NCBI RefSeq assembly: GCF_000017165.1
Contig: NC_009634.1
Coordinates: 1,348,552-1,412,551 of the forward strand
Direction of reading: 5' to 3'
Source of the DNA: Methanococcus vannielii SB
GTDB lineage: Archaea > AGJL01 > Methanococci > Methanococcales > Methanococcaceae
DNA length: 64,000 nucleotides
Shown: one piece after another, positions 39,620 to 49,666 of the stretch
How the letters are laid out: every line of letters starts with the position of its first letter
How positions within the stretch are numbered: the stretch's first letter is position 1
Notes under the pieces: model-generated
Told to the model about the DNA's origin: nothing
The model's database searches: none
Seen by the model: only the letters and a program-made list of their open reading frames with translations
Program-made: the position numbers and the translations under genes

Positions 39620-39868
39620 ATGGACGATTTTGAAAAAATAATAAATTCATTAAGTGATAAGGAAGTAATACTTAGAGTTGACTTAAAACAAAATGTAAAA
39701 GTTATAAATTTTAAAATAGGTTCAATGGATATTGTTGGTGAAATTGGAGTCAGTTTCAGGTCAATAATGCCTGAAAAAGTCTCTGAAGAAATTTCTGAAA
39801 AAATAATCGAAGTATCCGATGAAGTATCCGATGCAGCAGAAAAAGTAGAGCAGAAGTTAAAATTTTAA
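39620..39868 (+). CDS. Small protein with helical C-terminus, unknown
   Basis: An 82-residue protein I do not recognise. The first half reads as beta strands (EVILRVDLKQNVKVINFKIG), and the second half, SEEISEKIIEVSDEVSDAAE, has a heptad-like helical pattern that may form a coiled coil. It contains an imperfect tandem repeat (EVSDEVSDA). The ATG follows AGAGGGGTCTT, a good ribosome binding site, so it is likely translated. Confidence 0.55.
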   Translation: MDDFEKIINSLSDKEVILRVDLKQNVKVINFKIGSMDIVGEIGVSFRSIMPEKVSEEISEKIIEVSDEVSDAAEKVEQKLKF

Positions 39869-39899
39869 AATGAAATTAAATAATTATTTTATTTTTATA

Positions 39900-40415
39900 T
39901 TATGTCTTTTTACAGGTTTTTGAGTTTTTGCTCTTTTTAAGTCTATTTTTAACCATTTTCCTATGCAGTTCACTTCCGCAAACATCACACTCGCTATCAG
40001 GATAATTTATGGGATACATCGCTTTACATCCCTTACAGAGTTTTTTCCAAATAAAATCGTTTTTAGACCCTTCAGCTATGATATTTTTATATTTAACATT
40101 TAACTTTTTTGAAACGTTCTGTATTCCATAGTCATCGGTATATAATATGCCTTCAAGTTCGATTGCAAGTGCTAATATCTCAATATCATTTTTAGATAAT
40201 GTATCGCCAGTATTTAATGTCATTTTAGATACATTTTCAATATTTTCTATTTTTGGGTCTAATATTTTTAATTTTCCATAATCTAGTGCTGATTTAATAA
40301 TTTCTTCCTTTGAAACTACTTCTAAAACGATTCCGTTTGTTGTATAGTGTATTCCCTCTTCAATTGAAGGGTTGTAGCCGTGAATAAATGCTGAAGCATC
40401 GAGTATTTTTATCAA
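39900..40415 (-). CDS. nob1: Endoribonuclease Nob1, PIN and Zn-ribbon
   Basis: Trims the 3' end of 16S rRNA during small-subunit assembly. The 171-residue protein has a PIN nuclease domain (ILDASAFIHGY, SKNDIEILALA, LYTDDYGIQN with the acidic residues) and a C-terminal zinc ribbon with CKGC and CDVCG. The start is probably TTG at 40415, directly after GGTGGTTT; an ATG at 40436 would lie upstream of that site. It is divergent from the radical SAM gene, with promoters in the 80-base gap. Confidence 0.88.
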   Translation of the reverse strand: MIKILDASAFIHGYNPSIEEGIHYTTNGIVLEVVSKEEIIKSALDYGKLKILDPKIENIENVSKMTLNTGDTLSKNDIEILALAIELEGILYTDDYGIQNVSKKLNVKYKNIIAEGSKNDFIWKKLCKGCKAMYPINYPDSECDVCGSELHRKMVKNRLKKSKNSKTCKKT

Positions 40416-40495
40416 AAAACCACCGGGGTAATTCACATATATATTATTACTGTATCTTTATTATAGCTTTATTTATTTAAAACTCCGGTGTAAAG

Positions 40496-41872
40496 ATGTC
40501 TAAAAAAATAAACACGAAAAATAAAAAACAAGACGATGAATTTTTTGTTTTGAATTTAAACCAATTTAGGATGATAACAGGTTATGAATTATCTAACAAT
40601 GATTTAATATTGGAAATAAACAAAAATTATGAAGTAATAGTTCCAATTGAATACAATGTATCTTTTAAAGATGGAAAACTAATTTTTGAAGACTTTATCG
40701 GCGAAAAATCAGATTCAGTAAGGGCTTTAGCAAACTCCCTAAAATCTGGAATTTTAAATAAAATGTCCCAAAGTATTGTTGAAGGCCTTACAAACAATGT
40801 AACAAATCGTAGAACGTACTATATCAATGAAGGAATTCCTTTAATTGGGCATACTGCATTTGGGCTGATTGATAGGGGTACAAATGTAATTCAGATAAGG
40901 GGTTTAAGTGGTTGTAATATTAATTGTCCATTCTGTTCTGTTGATGAGGGAAATCATTCAAAGTCAAGAAAAAATGATTATTACGTGGATATGGATTATT
41001 TAGTTTCAGAATACAAAAAAATAGCGGATTTTAAAGGGAATACAAAATTAGAAGCACACCTTGACGGGCAAGGTGAACCTTCACTATATTATCCCCTTTT
41101 AGAACTTGTTCAGGAACTTAATGAAATAAATGGGCCTAAAAAAGGAATAGTTTCAATCCAATCAAATGGTGTTAACTTAAATGAAAAACTAATAGATGAT
41201 TTAGCAGATTCTGGCCTACACCGGATAAACATGTCCATAAATGCAATTGATGAAAAACTTTCAAAAGGGCTTTCGGGTAAAAAGGATTACGATATAAATA
41301 AAATTTTGGAAATTTCAGAATATATTAAAAATTCCAAAATTCACCTTCTAATTGCTCCAATTTTACTTCCAAACTATAATGACACAGAATTCAAAAAAGT
41401 ATTGGATTATGCAGTAAATTTACAGCAAAAAATACCCCAAAATACGATAAACCCGATAAACAACAAAAAAAATCCAATTCTTGGTGCACAACTTTGTTTA
41501 ACATATCAATTTGGCAGAAAAGTTCCGAAAATGAAAACATGGGACTTTAATAAATTTTACGGCCTTTTGGCAAACTATGAAAAAGAATATTCTTCAAATG
41601 GAATAAATGTTAATTTAAAAGTTCCATTAAATGAATACTTTGGAAGTCATGTAAGAACGAGGTTACCATGTCCTTTTAAGGTAAATGACGTAATTTCTGC
41701 AACTGTGTTAATGGATGGACGGGTAAATGGGGAAATAATTGCCAGTTCAATGGATAGAATAATTCAGGTAATTAATTGTAAACTGGAAACATGTAAGATT
41801 ATTGGAAAAAGAATAAATGTAAAGGTACTGCGTACAAAAGACAATATAATTGTTGGAACTCTTGTAAAATAA
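40496..41872 (+). CDS. Radical SAM protein with TRAM-like C-terminus
   Basis: A 458-residue radical SAM protein. The cluster-binding motif CNINCPFC (CxxxCxxC) is near residues 141-148, and a barrel follows, with LDGQGEPSLYYPLLEL and IQSNGVNLNEKL. The last 60 residues contain strands typical of an RNA-binding TRAM domain (VISATVLMDGRVNGEI, GKRINVKVLR). That pairing suggests RNA or tRNA modification, though the target cannot be named. The N-terminal 100 residues are family-specific. The ATG follows CCGGTGTAAAG. The gene ends at the edge of the 1.1 kb gap. Confidence 0.75.
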   Translation: MSKKINTKNKKQDDEFFVLNLNQFRMITGYELSNNDLILEINKNYEVIVPIEYNVSFKDGKLIFEDFIGEKSDSVRALANSLKSGILNKMSQSIVEGLTNNVTNRRTYYINEGIPLIGHTAFGLIDRGTNVIQIRGLSGCNINCPFCSVDEGNHSKSRKNDYYVDMDYLVSEYKKIADFKGNTKLEAHLDGQGEPSLYYPLLELVQELNEINGPKKGIVSIQSNGVNLNEKLIDDLADSGLHRINMSINAIDEKLSKGLSGKKDYDINKILEISEYIKNSKIHLLIAPILLPNYNDTEFKKVLDYAVNLQQKIPQNTINPINNKKNPILGAQLCLTYQFGRKVPKMKTWDFNKFYGLLANYEKEYSSNGINVNLKVPLNEYFGSHVRTRLPCPFKVNDVISATVLMDGRVNGEIIASSMDRIIQVINCKLETCKIIGKRINVKVLRTKDNIIVGTLVK

Positions 41873-42995
41873 ATTAAAAAAGCTCTCAGAAACCCTGTAT
41901 TCATCATTTTTTAATTCTAAGATGATTTATTGTGTAAATTCTCTTTAAATTAAATCAGCAGGGATGACAGTCATCATCGAGCGTTTTATATATTAATATA
42001 ATATATATTTCAGTATTCACGTCATCCGATATAGTCTTACGTATTTAGTATATAAATAATGGCAATATGCAAAAAACCACACACTGAATTTAAGAAAAAA
42101 TAATTTATTGAATAAAACGTTTTTCTCAAAAAATAAATTTTAAGAATTTTAAAAATTCAAAAAAGGATATAGATTTTTTACTTATTTTTTCTGGGTAATA
42201 CATGTTTTTGTTAATATTATTATGTCAAATGTCGTATACGGGGGTAGGGGGGTTTAAGATATAATGGTTTAACAGGTAACTAATATTCCATATTACTTAC
42301 TATTGAATTATATATTGATTCTACGCTAGAGTACTTTTAAGACGATTCCTCGTCAATTACTATTTTGTTAAATGACCTATATAAAGTTTATTATGTTGAG
42401 TAATAATAGATATAATTATTGCAATATCTTAATAAGTTTACAACTTATGTCGATTATAAATTTGTCTATAAAATTAGATAATTAATCATTTATAAATTAA
42501 AAAATATCTATAAAAAAAGAAATTGATGTTCAATGTATTTAGGGCACTGTTACAGTATGGGGGAATATGGCAATTTCTTGCCAATTAATAAGATAAAACC
42601 TACCGTATATAAAATTTTTTATGTGGTAGCATAATAAACATTAAAATTTAGATTAAGCTTTATAAAATTTTTAAAATCTTTTAAAAATGTAACGTTTTAC
42701 AAATTTATTAAAAAAGAAAAAAATGTTAACGTAAGGTAATACACGTATACGGTTAAAAATGTGCAATGCCTTACGCAGAACAGATAAATTGCTTATTTGG
42801 GGCTATTATGTTATATACCTTGAGTACTTTCAAGGCAAAAAATATACTGTGTTTATTGTATTTAATGGTTACGGGTACTATAAAAATTTCCACGTATCAG
42901 GTAATATTCTTTAGATTTTTAAAAATAATTTTAAAAAATACCAAATTACTATTTAAAAATATTCAATATTTATTTATATTTTAATGATATTTCGC
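41873..42995. other. 1.1 kb gene-free gap with hairpins
   Basis: Two genes converge here, so no promoter region is needed, yet 1.1 kb is kept. No convincing ORF is present. Seen directly: a G-rich patch at 42238-42256; the palindrome CGTATACG at 42233-42240 and again at 42744-42751; GGTAATACA at 42194 and again at 42735; GAGTACTTT at 42329 and 42822; hairpins at 42341-42354 (GACGA/TCGTC), 42546-42556, 42568-42583 (TGGCAA/TTGCCA) and 42818-42835 (CCTTGA/TCAAGG); and inverted CGTAAGG/CCTTACG at 42730 and 42769. It may hold a non-coding RNA, a decayed element or a replication-related site. Confidence 0.6.
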
Positions 42996-44174
42996 CTACC
43001 AGAGGTTTCCTTCAAGGTGGCTTTTTATCTTGTCGGTTGTGGCATTATAAATTCTACAAATACGAACTTTAATGATTTTACCCATAATTTCTTTGGATTC
43101 TATAATAATTGGTACATGCATCTTTTTTAAATAATTCATAAATTCTAAAAAATCCGGCTCGGATTCAAAAAATAGTTCAAAACATTCTTTTGAAGTGATT
43201 CCTTCTGAAACATCCTTTATCGTTTGAATCATTGGAAGAAAAATCGATTTTCCAAGTTTTTCTGCCCTATTTAATTCTTCTTCTTTACTTTCGGACATTT
43301 CAAAGGATTGGTATCCTTCCCTAACAATTCTACTAAACATGAAATCGATTCCAATATCATAAGTATATTTAAATGCTATTGAAAGGTCATTACATTGCGT
43401 GTGTTGAGTGGTATATTTTAAAGGTTCCATTAGCATTTCAGGGTCTTTTAAAATTACGCCTTCTTTTTTATTTTCATTTAGTGTGTTTAATATTTCCCAT
43501 AATTTAGAAATATCTTTTTTATCGATTATTATTGGTTTTACGTGTGGAATTTCATATTTTTTAAATAGCTCTTCTTTTTTAGATATTGAATAAGGTATAT
43601 TTGTTTCACGTTCTCGAATATCGAAAATATAAAATCCTAAATTTTCATAATCTTTTTCTGCTTCAATGTAATATTGGTTTACATAAGGGTTATTTAGTCC
43701 TATCATTTCTCCACAAAGCATTAAATTGGGATAATCATCTAAAAAAGTGGTTTTAAGGTATTTTTTAACTTTTTTAGTTGTAAACGGGCATATTTTCCCA
43801 CCACGAGTTACTGCAAGTATTTCATCTTCAAATTTTATAATTCTTATATTATATCCATCTAATTTTTCTTCAATTGCAATTTTTTTATCAAAATATTTGT
43901 CTAAAGACGCTTTAAGCATCATTGCTCTTTTTATTTTAGGATAACCGCAAAAATAGTCAAAATTATCGTTTAAAAAAACAATAGTGCCCCTTTCAATATG
44001 CCTTAACTTCTTTTTAAAACAGAGGTATTTTTTGTCATTGTATTCGTATTTTGTAATTATTTTACGTTCAAATCCCTTTTCAAGGTCATTTGGATTTAAA
44101 TTCAGCCTTTTTGAAATTTTTTGAACTATTTCTTTAAATTCTTTATTATTAGTTTTTGAAAAAAGTCCATTCAT
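42996..44174 (-). CDS. ATP-dependent RNA ligase, archaeal Rnl3 type
   Basis: A 392-residue nucleotidyltransferase that joins or circularises RNA ends. The adenylated lysine is K104 in IEEKLDGYNIR (motif KxDG). Other motifs are LCGEMIGL, EGVILKDPEM and a C-terminal dimerisation region, as in the homodimeric Pab1020/MTH1221 family. ATG at 44174 lies 5 bases after the PHP gene's stop, so the two genes are translationally linked. Archaeal relatives act on single-stranded RNA 5'-phosphate and 3'-hydroxyl ends; the in vivo substrate is not known. Confidence 0.88.
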   Translation of the reverse strand: MNGLFSKTNNKEFKEIVQKISKRLNLNPNDLEKGFERKIITKYEYNDKKYLCFKKKLRHIERGTIVFLNDNFDYFCGYPKIKRAMMLKASLDKYFDKKIAIEEKLDGYNIRIIKFEDEILAVTRGGKICPFTTKKVKKYLKTTFLDDYPNLMLCGEMIGLNNPYVNQYYIEAEKDYENLGFYIFDIRERETNIPYSISKKEELFKKYEIPHVKPIIIDKKDISKLWEILNTLNENKKEGVILKDPEMLMEPLKYTTQHTQCNDLSIAFKYTYDIGIDFMFSRIVREGYQSFEMSESKEEELNRAEKLGKSIFLPMIQTIKDVSEGITSKECFELFFESEPDFLEFMNYLKKMHVPIIIESKEIMGKIIKVRICRIYNATTDKIKSHLEGNLW

Positions 44175-44179
44175 AAAAA

Positions 44180-44824
44180 TCACATGAGTTTTTTTATACG
44201 CTTTGAAAGTTTACTGCAAACAAGCATATTGTTTGGGTTTGATCTCTTACAATAAAAATTTTCACTTTGCGCCTTACTTAAAAGTTTTAAAAATTCTTTT
44301 GGATTATCCAAATCAAACTCAGGAATTTCTAAAAATGCATTTCCAACTTCCCAAAAAAAGTGTGCATCACTTCCAACACCTTTTACAATGTTGTAACTTT
44401 TTGCATAGGTTTTTGCATCTTCATTCGGTTTTTGTTCTATACATCTGCTGTTATATATTTCAACAATATCTACTTTTTTTATAAATTCAGAACTATCTAA
44501 AAGCCCAAACTTACATAAGGACCTTTTTCTTTGCCAGTCAAATGGATGGGGAATATAAATAAGCCCGCCTTGTTCTTTTACCTTATCAAACGCTTCAAAA
44601 ATATCTTTTTCTTTAATTTCTTCATTTAAAAAAATTCCGCAGAATTCTCCTTTTGACGTTGAAATTTCTTCGCCAGGAATTCCAAAGTCCGTTTTAGTCA
44701 TTACATCATGGTCAGTAATTATTGGTAAAATTCCTTTTTTCAAACACGTTTTTTTTAAAATGTTTAAAAAGTTCATTGAACACCTTGAGCTGTGTGTGTG
44801 AACGTGCATGTCAATTTTTATCAT
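44180..44824 (-). CDS. PHP-domain phosphoesterase
   Basis: A 214-residue metal-dependent phosphoesterase of the PHP family. Metal ligands are visible in DMHVHTHSSRC (H7, H9), ITDHDVMTKT, IYIPHPFDWQR and GSDAHFFWEVGNAF. Relatives include histidinol phosphatase, nucleoside 3',5'-bisphosphate phosphatase and 5'-3' exoribonucleases. The gene directly precedes the RNA ligase with almost no gap, hinting at a role on RNA ends or 2'/3' phosphates. That is inference. The ATG follows GGTGACCCC. Confidence 0.8.
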   Translation of the reverse strand: MIKIDMHVHTHSSRCSMNFLNILKKTCLKKGILPIITDHDVMTKTDFGIPGEEISTSKGEFCGIFLNEEIKEKDIFEAFDKVKEQGGLIYIPHPFDWQRKRSLCKFGLLDSSEFIKKVDIVEIYNSRCIEQKPNEDAKTYAKSYNIVKGVGSDAHFFWEVGNAFLEIPEFDLDNPKEFLKLLSKAQSENFYCKRSNPNNMLVCSKLSKRIKKLM

Positions 44825-44956
44825 TTGGGGGTCACCAAAAAATTATTAGCTTAAATACATTATTTAAAAATTCTTTAAAAATCATTTAAATATTATTTAA
44901 AAATTATTTCATAGCATTTTGCTATTTTTTAATTATTTACTCTATTTAATAACTAA

Positions 44957-46336
44957 TTAGTTGAATTTTTCCGTAATTTTGCATGCTTTTTTGTAAGTAG
45001 TATTAATAAACGCTTCTCGTAATTTATATGTTTTGTTTTCAAGTAGTATTTTTCCATCAACAATTACTGTATCCACATCGTTTCCATTTGCACAATAAAC
45101 GATATTAGATTTTATATTATTTATTGGAATAAAATGTGGGGAATTTAAATCTAATAAAACAATATCATTGTTTTTAAAACCTATGCTTTCGCTGTTAATA
45201 CCCATTTTTAAAGCTGTATCAATATTTAGGACAGTTGGATCCCACCTGTGGGATTTATGGAGTAAAGATGCTGTTTTCATTTCTCGAATAATATCTAAGT
45301 TATTATTACTTGCAGGGCCATCCGTTCCAAGCGAAATGTTTGCACCATTGTTTAAAAGTTCCATTGCAGGCATTACTCCGCCACTTGCAAGTTTCATATT
45401 ACTTGTTGGACAGTGGAGTATTTTCACATTATTTTTTGAAAGTTTTTTTGCTTCATCTTTTGTAATCCAGACGCAGTGTGCAGCATTTAATTTTTCGTTT
45501 AAAACACCTATTTTTTCAAGGTAGTCAATTGGTCGCATATTTATCTTATTTTCTAGTTCCACAACTTCATATCGAGTTTCAGAAACATGGGTATGTAAAT
45601 TTATGTTATTTTCAATTGAAATTTCCTTACATTCAATATATGTTTCTTCTGAACAAGTATATGGTGCATGAGGTGCGATTCCGGGCAATATATTTTTTTC
45701 ATTAATATTATTTTTTACAAACTTTTTTGCAGAATTTAAAAGTCTATCAAGATTTTTTTCGTCAGGCGTTCCAAAATCCATTATTGGGTATGAAACCTGT
45801 GCTTTTAATCCTACTTCCTTTGTAGCCGTTACAATTTCTTCTGAAAAAAAGTACATTTCGTTAAACGTGGTAACTCCAAAACGAAGCATCTCAAGACAAC
45901 CTATTAATGAACCGGTGTACACATCTTCCTTAGTTAATTTTGCTTCATTAGGCCATATTTTTTTATTTAGCCAGTCATTTAATGCCATATCATCAGAAAT
46001 TCCCCTAAGTAATGTCATTGGAATATGGGTGTGTGCATTGTATAATCCGGGAATAGCACACTTTCTTTTGCCATCTATTATTTTAATGTCTGATTTATTT
46101 AGGTTTTTTTTCTCTATAAGTGATTTTCCAAAAGTTATATTGACGTTACTTTCATTAGCTATACTTTCGTCAGCCATACTTTCTTTTAAATTATTTTTTT
46201 TTAAATTAATTTCTTCATCTTTTAATATTTTTGTTTTCTGCTCAATTAAAATGTCGCAGTTTTGATGAATATTTAAATTACCGTCAATGTAATAGGATAC
46301 ATTTTTTATTAATATATTTTTAAGCCCATTTTCCAT
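44957..46336 (-). CDS. dadD: 5'-deoxyadenosine / S-adenosylhomocysteine deaminase
   Basis: An amidohydrolase that deaminates 5'-deoxyadenosine, SAH or methylthioadenosine, recycling products of radical SAM and methylation reactions in methanogens. Metal-binding residues appear in NAHTHIPMTLLRG, APHAPYTCSEE, LHTHVSETRYE and LGTDGPASNNN. The 459-residue protein is about 40 longer than the Methanocaldococcus enzyme as I recall it. The extra is a low-complexity insert at residues 36-86, including the near-repeat ESMADESIANESNVN. The start is ATG at 46336; a TTG nine bases earlier is possible. Confidence 0.88.
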   Translation of the reverse strand: MENGLKNILIKNVSYYIDGNLNIHQNCDILIEQKTKILKDEEINLKKNNLKESMADESIANESNVNITFGKSLIEKKNLNKSDIKIIDGKRKCAIPGLYNAHTHIPMTLLRGISDDMALNDWLNKKIWPNEAKLTKEDVYTGSLIGCLEMLRFGVTTFNEMYFFSEEIVTATKEVGLKAQVSYPIMDFGTPDEKNLDRLLNSAKKFVKNNINEKNILPGIAPHAPYTCSEETYIECKEISIENNINLHTHVSETRYEVVELENKINMRPIDYLEKIGVLNEKLNAAHCVWITKDEAKKLSKNNVKILHCPTSNMKLASGGVMPAMELLNNGANISLGTDGPASNNNLDIIREMKTASLLHKSHRWDPTVLNIDTALKMGINSESIGFKNNDIVLLDLNSPHFIPINNIKSNIVYCANGNDVDTVIVDGKILLENKTYKLREAFINTTYKKACKITEKFN

Positions 46337-46447
46337 TATATTCAACCCGTTTTGAATTACTTTTTGTTACTTATTTTTCGTTATTTTTGATTTTTATTTA
46401 GTTTTGATAACTTTTTATAAATTTTTGTATGAAATATATAATTAAAA

Positions 46448-48880
46448 TTATTTCATAAATAAGTGCAAAGTGGTCTGTTTTTTTGAATTTTTTAATTCAT
46501 CCTTTGAGATACTCAAAGCTTCCATTATCCTTATTACGGGGGGTAAAATCTGGTTTTCAATATAATAATTTGTATCGTAACTTTTAGCGTTTTCTATTAA
46601 CTCTGCTCTTTCACTAATTGAATTTTTCCCATCTGTTATAATATAGCTTATAACGTCTCCAACATTTATCCGGTTGCCTGCCTTTGCAATTTTTTTTGCA
46701 ACTTCAACGTGTGGGGCAGTCGTTTTATAATCTTCAATTCGCTTTGTAAGTTGGGTATGTATTAAAAGGTCTTCTTTATCTACGTTTCCTTTTTTTAATT
46801 CATCAATTGTTTTTTGAATTATATTTTTTGCAGAATCAATATTTCCATGTTTTAAAAGCTCATCAAGTACATTTTTTTGGGTTTTTTTAGAAATATTTGA
46901 CCAATCACGCCGTACAACTTCAAGGCCTTTTATAGTTACCTTTTCATTTTCATCAATAAGCGCATATTTCTTTTTAGTTACAAATATGCCCCTTTTAAAA
47001 TGGCCCTCAAATTCAAGTTCCATTTCTCCAGGAAGTTTATCGTTTATCGTTTTTAAAAATTCTTTAGTTTTTTCTAAAAGTTTTTCTTTACTTATTATTC
47101 CATTTTTTGAGTTCCATTTTGAATAAAAACCATCAGTATCTGCATAAATTACATTAAATCCAAAATTTTCCGCTTCTTCAATAGTTTTCTGTATGTATGA
47201 CCGTCCAAGATGTGTTGTTACTTCCGCACAGTCTTTTGAATACCAGCGTGCCATTGGAAATGCTAGGTAGCCGTAATGTGAATTTGCAAGAACTTTAATG
47301 GATTTTTGTTCATAATCAAGTATCTTATATTCTTCGTCAAATTCGTTTTTAAGTGCTTTTTCTTTTAAAATTTCTTTTATCTTTTTTCGCCTATTTATTA
47401 AATCCATTAGTGTTTTTGGAACTATTCCAGTCTGTTTTTTACAGAAAGTATGGCCTAAAACTTTTTCAGCTTCTTTAAAATTACAACAGTCGCAATTTAT
47501 AGTTTCAGGGCTTATGTTATGGCTCATTATTATCGAAGGATAAAGGCTTAAAAAGTCCATCGAAATTATATCTTCATGTATTCCTTTTAAAGGCTCTTTT
47601 ACATAGCCTCCTTCATATGAACTCCTTATACGCTTTTGATATTCATTTCCAGAGGGTTTATTTGGGGATACAACGCCTAATTTATACGAATTTTTTAAAA
47701 GAAGATATTCTACCATTTGGCTACTGCTCATACGGTTTATATCAAAAAGTGATTGGTTTACGACCCTTGAAAACATTACTTCAAGAGGTAAAAACTGTTC
47801 CCCAATCTTTCTAGTGTAGTACGCATCTTGAAAAGAATATTCTACAAGGGTTTCATCACAACTATCCCACATTTTTGGGATATTTTCATGCCCAACATCT
47901 ACTTTTTTAATTCCAAAAAGTTCTTCAGTTACATTTTCAAGTCTATATCTTGCAATACTTAATAATCGCCTTGCAATCGGGTATAAGTCGATATGAACTC
48001 TTCCTGGGATATAACTTTTTGAATTTATGCCCCCTTTTGTAATTTTTATCTTTTCGCCATTTTTTCCAAGTTTTAAATCTAGTCCAAAAGTTTCAGCACG
48101 CCCTTTAAGGTATGGAAAATCAAAATTATCCCCGTTATATGTGTAAATTACATCATAACTACTTAAAACTTCTATAATTCTCTTTATAAGTTCTTTTTCA
48201 TCTTTTACTACTTCTAACTTATCGTGATTAAATTTTTTTGTGGATATTACTAAATTTTCATCTTTTGAACTGAAACTAGCCATTATTATCGGGTCTTTTT
48301 TTGAACTTGGCTCTTTTTCACAATAAACTTCAATATCGAAAGAAACAGCTTTTAAATTAGGTATTTTGTTATTGATTGATAAATTATTTTTAAAATCCCA
48401 GTTTGTTGTTGGAATAATTTCATTGTCAATTAAATATCTTTTTGTAAATGGAATATCGTATTCATAAAGCTTTTCAAATCCCATTAGTATTTCACGGATT
48501 GTTTTTACGTTTGTTGGATATTTCACGGTTATTTTTGATAATTTCTTTTTTTTATATTTCTCATCAAAAACGATTTTTTCAACTATATCAATACTTTCAA
48601 TCATTTTTAAAGGTTCTTTTGGTTCATTAACTGTCTTAAAATTACTATTTTTCTTACTATTTTCCTTATTATTTTCTTTATTATTTTCTTTATTATTTTC
48701 TTTATTATTTTCGAGTTCATTTGCTTCAAAATCTTTTAAATAATTTAAAATTTTTTCCTTATCACTTGAATTTAAGTAAAAATAAGGCTTAAAATTTTTT
48801 TCTTTTACTGTCTGATTCAAAAAATAAAGATAAATACATAAATCATCTGAATTATAATCAATATCAACCAAACTTTCCAT
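46448..48880 (-). CDS. polB: DNA polymerase B family
   Basis: The archaeal family B replicative polymerase with proofreading. The 810-residue protein has the exonuclease motif SFDIEVYCE, the polymerase motifs [10 protein letters not shown] and [11 protein letters not shown], and a KKKYALIDE thumb-near motif. The last residues, QTTLHLFMK, form a PCNA-interacting (PIP) box, like that of rfcL in this window. Near the N-terminus, residues 57-76 hold a slippage-prone ENNK repeat. No intein is present. The ATG follows TTTGGTGTTTTA. Confidence 0.95.
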   Translation of the reverse strand: MESLVDIDYNSDDLCIYLYFLNQTVKEKNFKPYFYLNSSDKEKILNYLKDFEANELENNKENNKENNKENNKENSKKNSNFKTVNEPKEPLKMIESIDIVEKIVFDEKYKKKKLSKITVKYPTNVKTIREILMGFEKLYEYDIPFTKRYLIDNEIIPTTNWDFKNNLSINNKIPNLKAVSFDIEVYCEKEPSSKKDPIIMASFSSKDENLVISTKKFNHDKLEVVKDEKELIKRIIEVLSSYDVIYTYNGDNFDFPYLKGRAETFGLDLKLGKNGEKIKITKGGINSKSYIPGRVHIDLYPIARRLLSIARYRLENVTEELFGIKKVDVGHENIPKMWDSCDETLVEYSFQDAYYTRKIGEQFLPLEVMFSRVVNQSLFDINRMSSSQMVEYLLLKNSYKLGVVSPNKPSGNEYQKRIRSSYEGGYVKEPLKGIHEDIISMDFLSLYPSIIMSHNISPETINCDCCNFKEAEKVLGHTFCKKQTGIVPKTLMDLINRRKKIKEILKEKALKNEFDEEYKILDYEQKSIKVLANSHYGYLAFPMARWYSKDCAEVTTHLGRSYIQKTIEEAENFGFNVIYADTDGFYSKWNSKNGIISKEKLLEKTKEFLKTINDKLPGEMELEFEGHFKRGIFVTKKKYALIDENEKVTIKGLEVVRRDWSNISKKTQKNVLDELLKHGNIDSAKNIIQKTIDELKKGNVDKEDLLIHTQLTKRIEDYKTTAPHVEVAKKIAKAGNRINVGDVISYIITDGKNSISERAELIENAKSYDTNYYIENQILPPVIRIMEALSISKDELKNSKKQTTLHLFMK
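48653..48712. repeat. 12-bp in-frame repeat in polB
   Basis: The minus strand codes ENNK four times in a row from near-identical 12-base units, then the decayed ENSKKNSN. The unit length is a multiple of three, so copy changes keep the frame. The insert lies in the N-terminal domain before the exonuclease motif, where relatives tolerate loops. Confidence 0.9.
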
Positions 48881-49078
48881 TAAAACACCAAAGTTACACG
48901 AATTATATTTAGAATATAAGATAAATAATTAGGATAGTAATTAAGATATTAGTTAAATTTATATGTTTATTGGCTTATATTTGTGAGTTAAATTCATTTT
49001 TTATTTGTTGGTTAAAAACTAAGGATAGTAACTTAGAGTTTTTACAGCATTATATTTTATTGTTATAGTGGTGACAAA

Positions 49079-49564
49079 ATGAAATTAAAAGGCAAAGCAC
49101 ACGTATTTTCAGATGATGTCGATACCGATGCTATAATTCCAGGAGCATATCTAAGAACTACTGATGTTTATGAACTTGCATCGCACTGTATGGCGGGGAT
49201 TGATGAGAATTTTCCTAAAAAAGTAAATTTGGGGGATTTTATTGTTGCAGGTGAAAATTTTGGCTGTGGAAGTTCAAGGGAACAGGCTCCAATTTCGATA
49301 AAATATCTTGGAATAAGTGCAATAATTGCGGAAAGTTTTGCAAGAATTTTTTATCGAAATTCTATAAACTTAGGTGTAATTCCAATTGAATGCAAAAACA
49401 TTTCAAAACACGTTAAAACAGGGGATTTAATAGAATTAGACCTTGAAAACAAAAAAATCATTTTAAAAGACATTGTTTTAGAATGCACGGTTCCAACTGG
49501 AAAGGCAAAAGAAATAATTGATTTAGGCGGGCTTATAAATTATGCAAAAGCGCAAATGGGCTAA
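49079..49564 (+). CDS. hacB: Homoaconitase small subunit (HacB type)
   Basis: The swivel subunit of an isopropylmalate/homoaconitate isomerase. The 161-residue protein has [18 protein letters not shown] and the [14 protein letters not shown] motif. The loop YLRT at about residues 24-27 is, in the Methanocaldococcus work I recall, the mark of the homoaconitase subunit (2-oxosuberate route to coenzyme B and biotin), whereas isopropylmalate isomerases have a YLVx loop. This favours HacB over LeuD. The large subunit is not in the window. The ATG follows TGGTGACAAA. Confidence 0.8.
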   Translation: MKLKGKAHVFSDDVDTDAIIPGAYLRTTDVYELASHCMAGIDENFPKKVNLGDFIVAGENFGCGSSREQAPISIKYLGISAIIAESFARIFYRNSINLGVIPIECKNISKHVKTGDLIELDLENKKIILKDIVLECTVPTGKAKEIIDLGGLINYAKAQMG

Positions 49565-49666
49565 AATATTCTTATAAAATCTATTAATAATCTAAATAAT
49601 GTATTGAAATAACTAAATTTTTAAATTAAACATGTTAAGCAATTTAATTTTAATTAGAGGTGTTAA

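Noticed and set aside
41927-41985. C/D box RNA around the GATGA-like words
   Set aside because: The words do not fit the C box and D box consensus with proper spacing.
42766-42984. 72-residue ORF in the 1.1 kb gap
   Set aside because: No ribosome binding site, composition set by AT-rich DNA, hydrophobic without a pattern, and it covers two of the hairpins and inverted repeats. It could be a scrap of a decayed gene, but I cannot support it.
41873-42995. Replication origin as a firm call
   Set aside because: AT-rich with repeats, but no Orc1/Cdc6 gene or recognised origin box nearby; kept only as a possibility.
45867-46265. 132-residue ORF opposite dadD
   Set aside because: Antisense shadow; the minus-strand frame carries the conserved amidohydrolase motifs.
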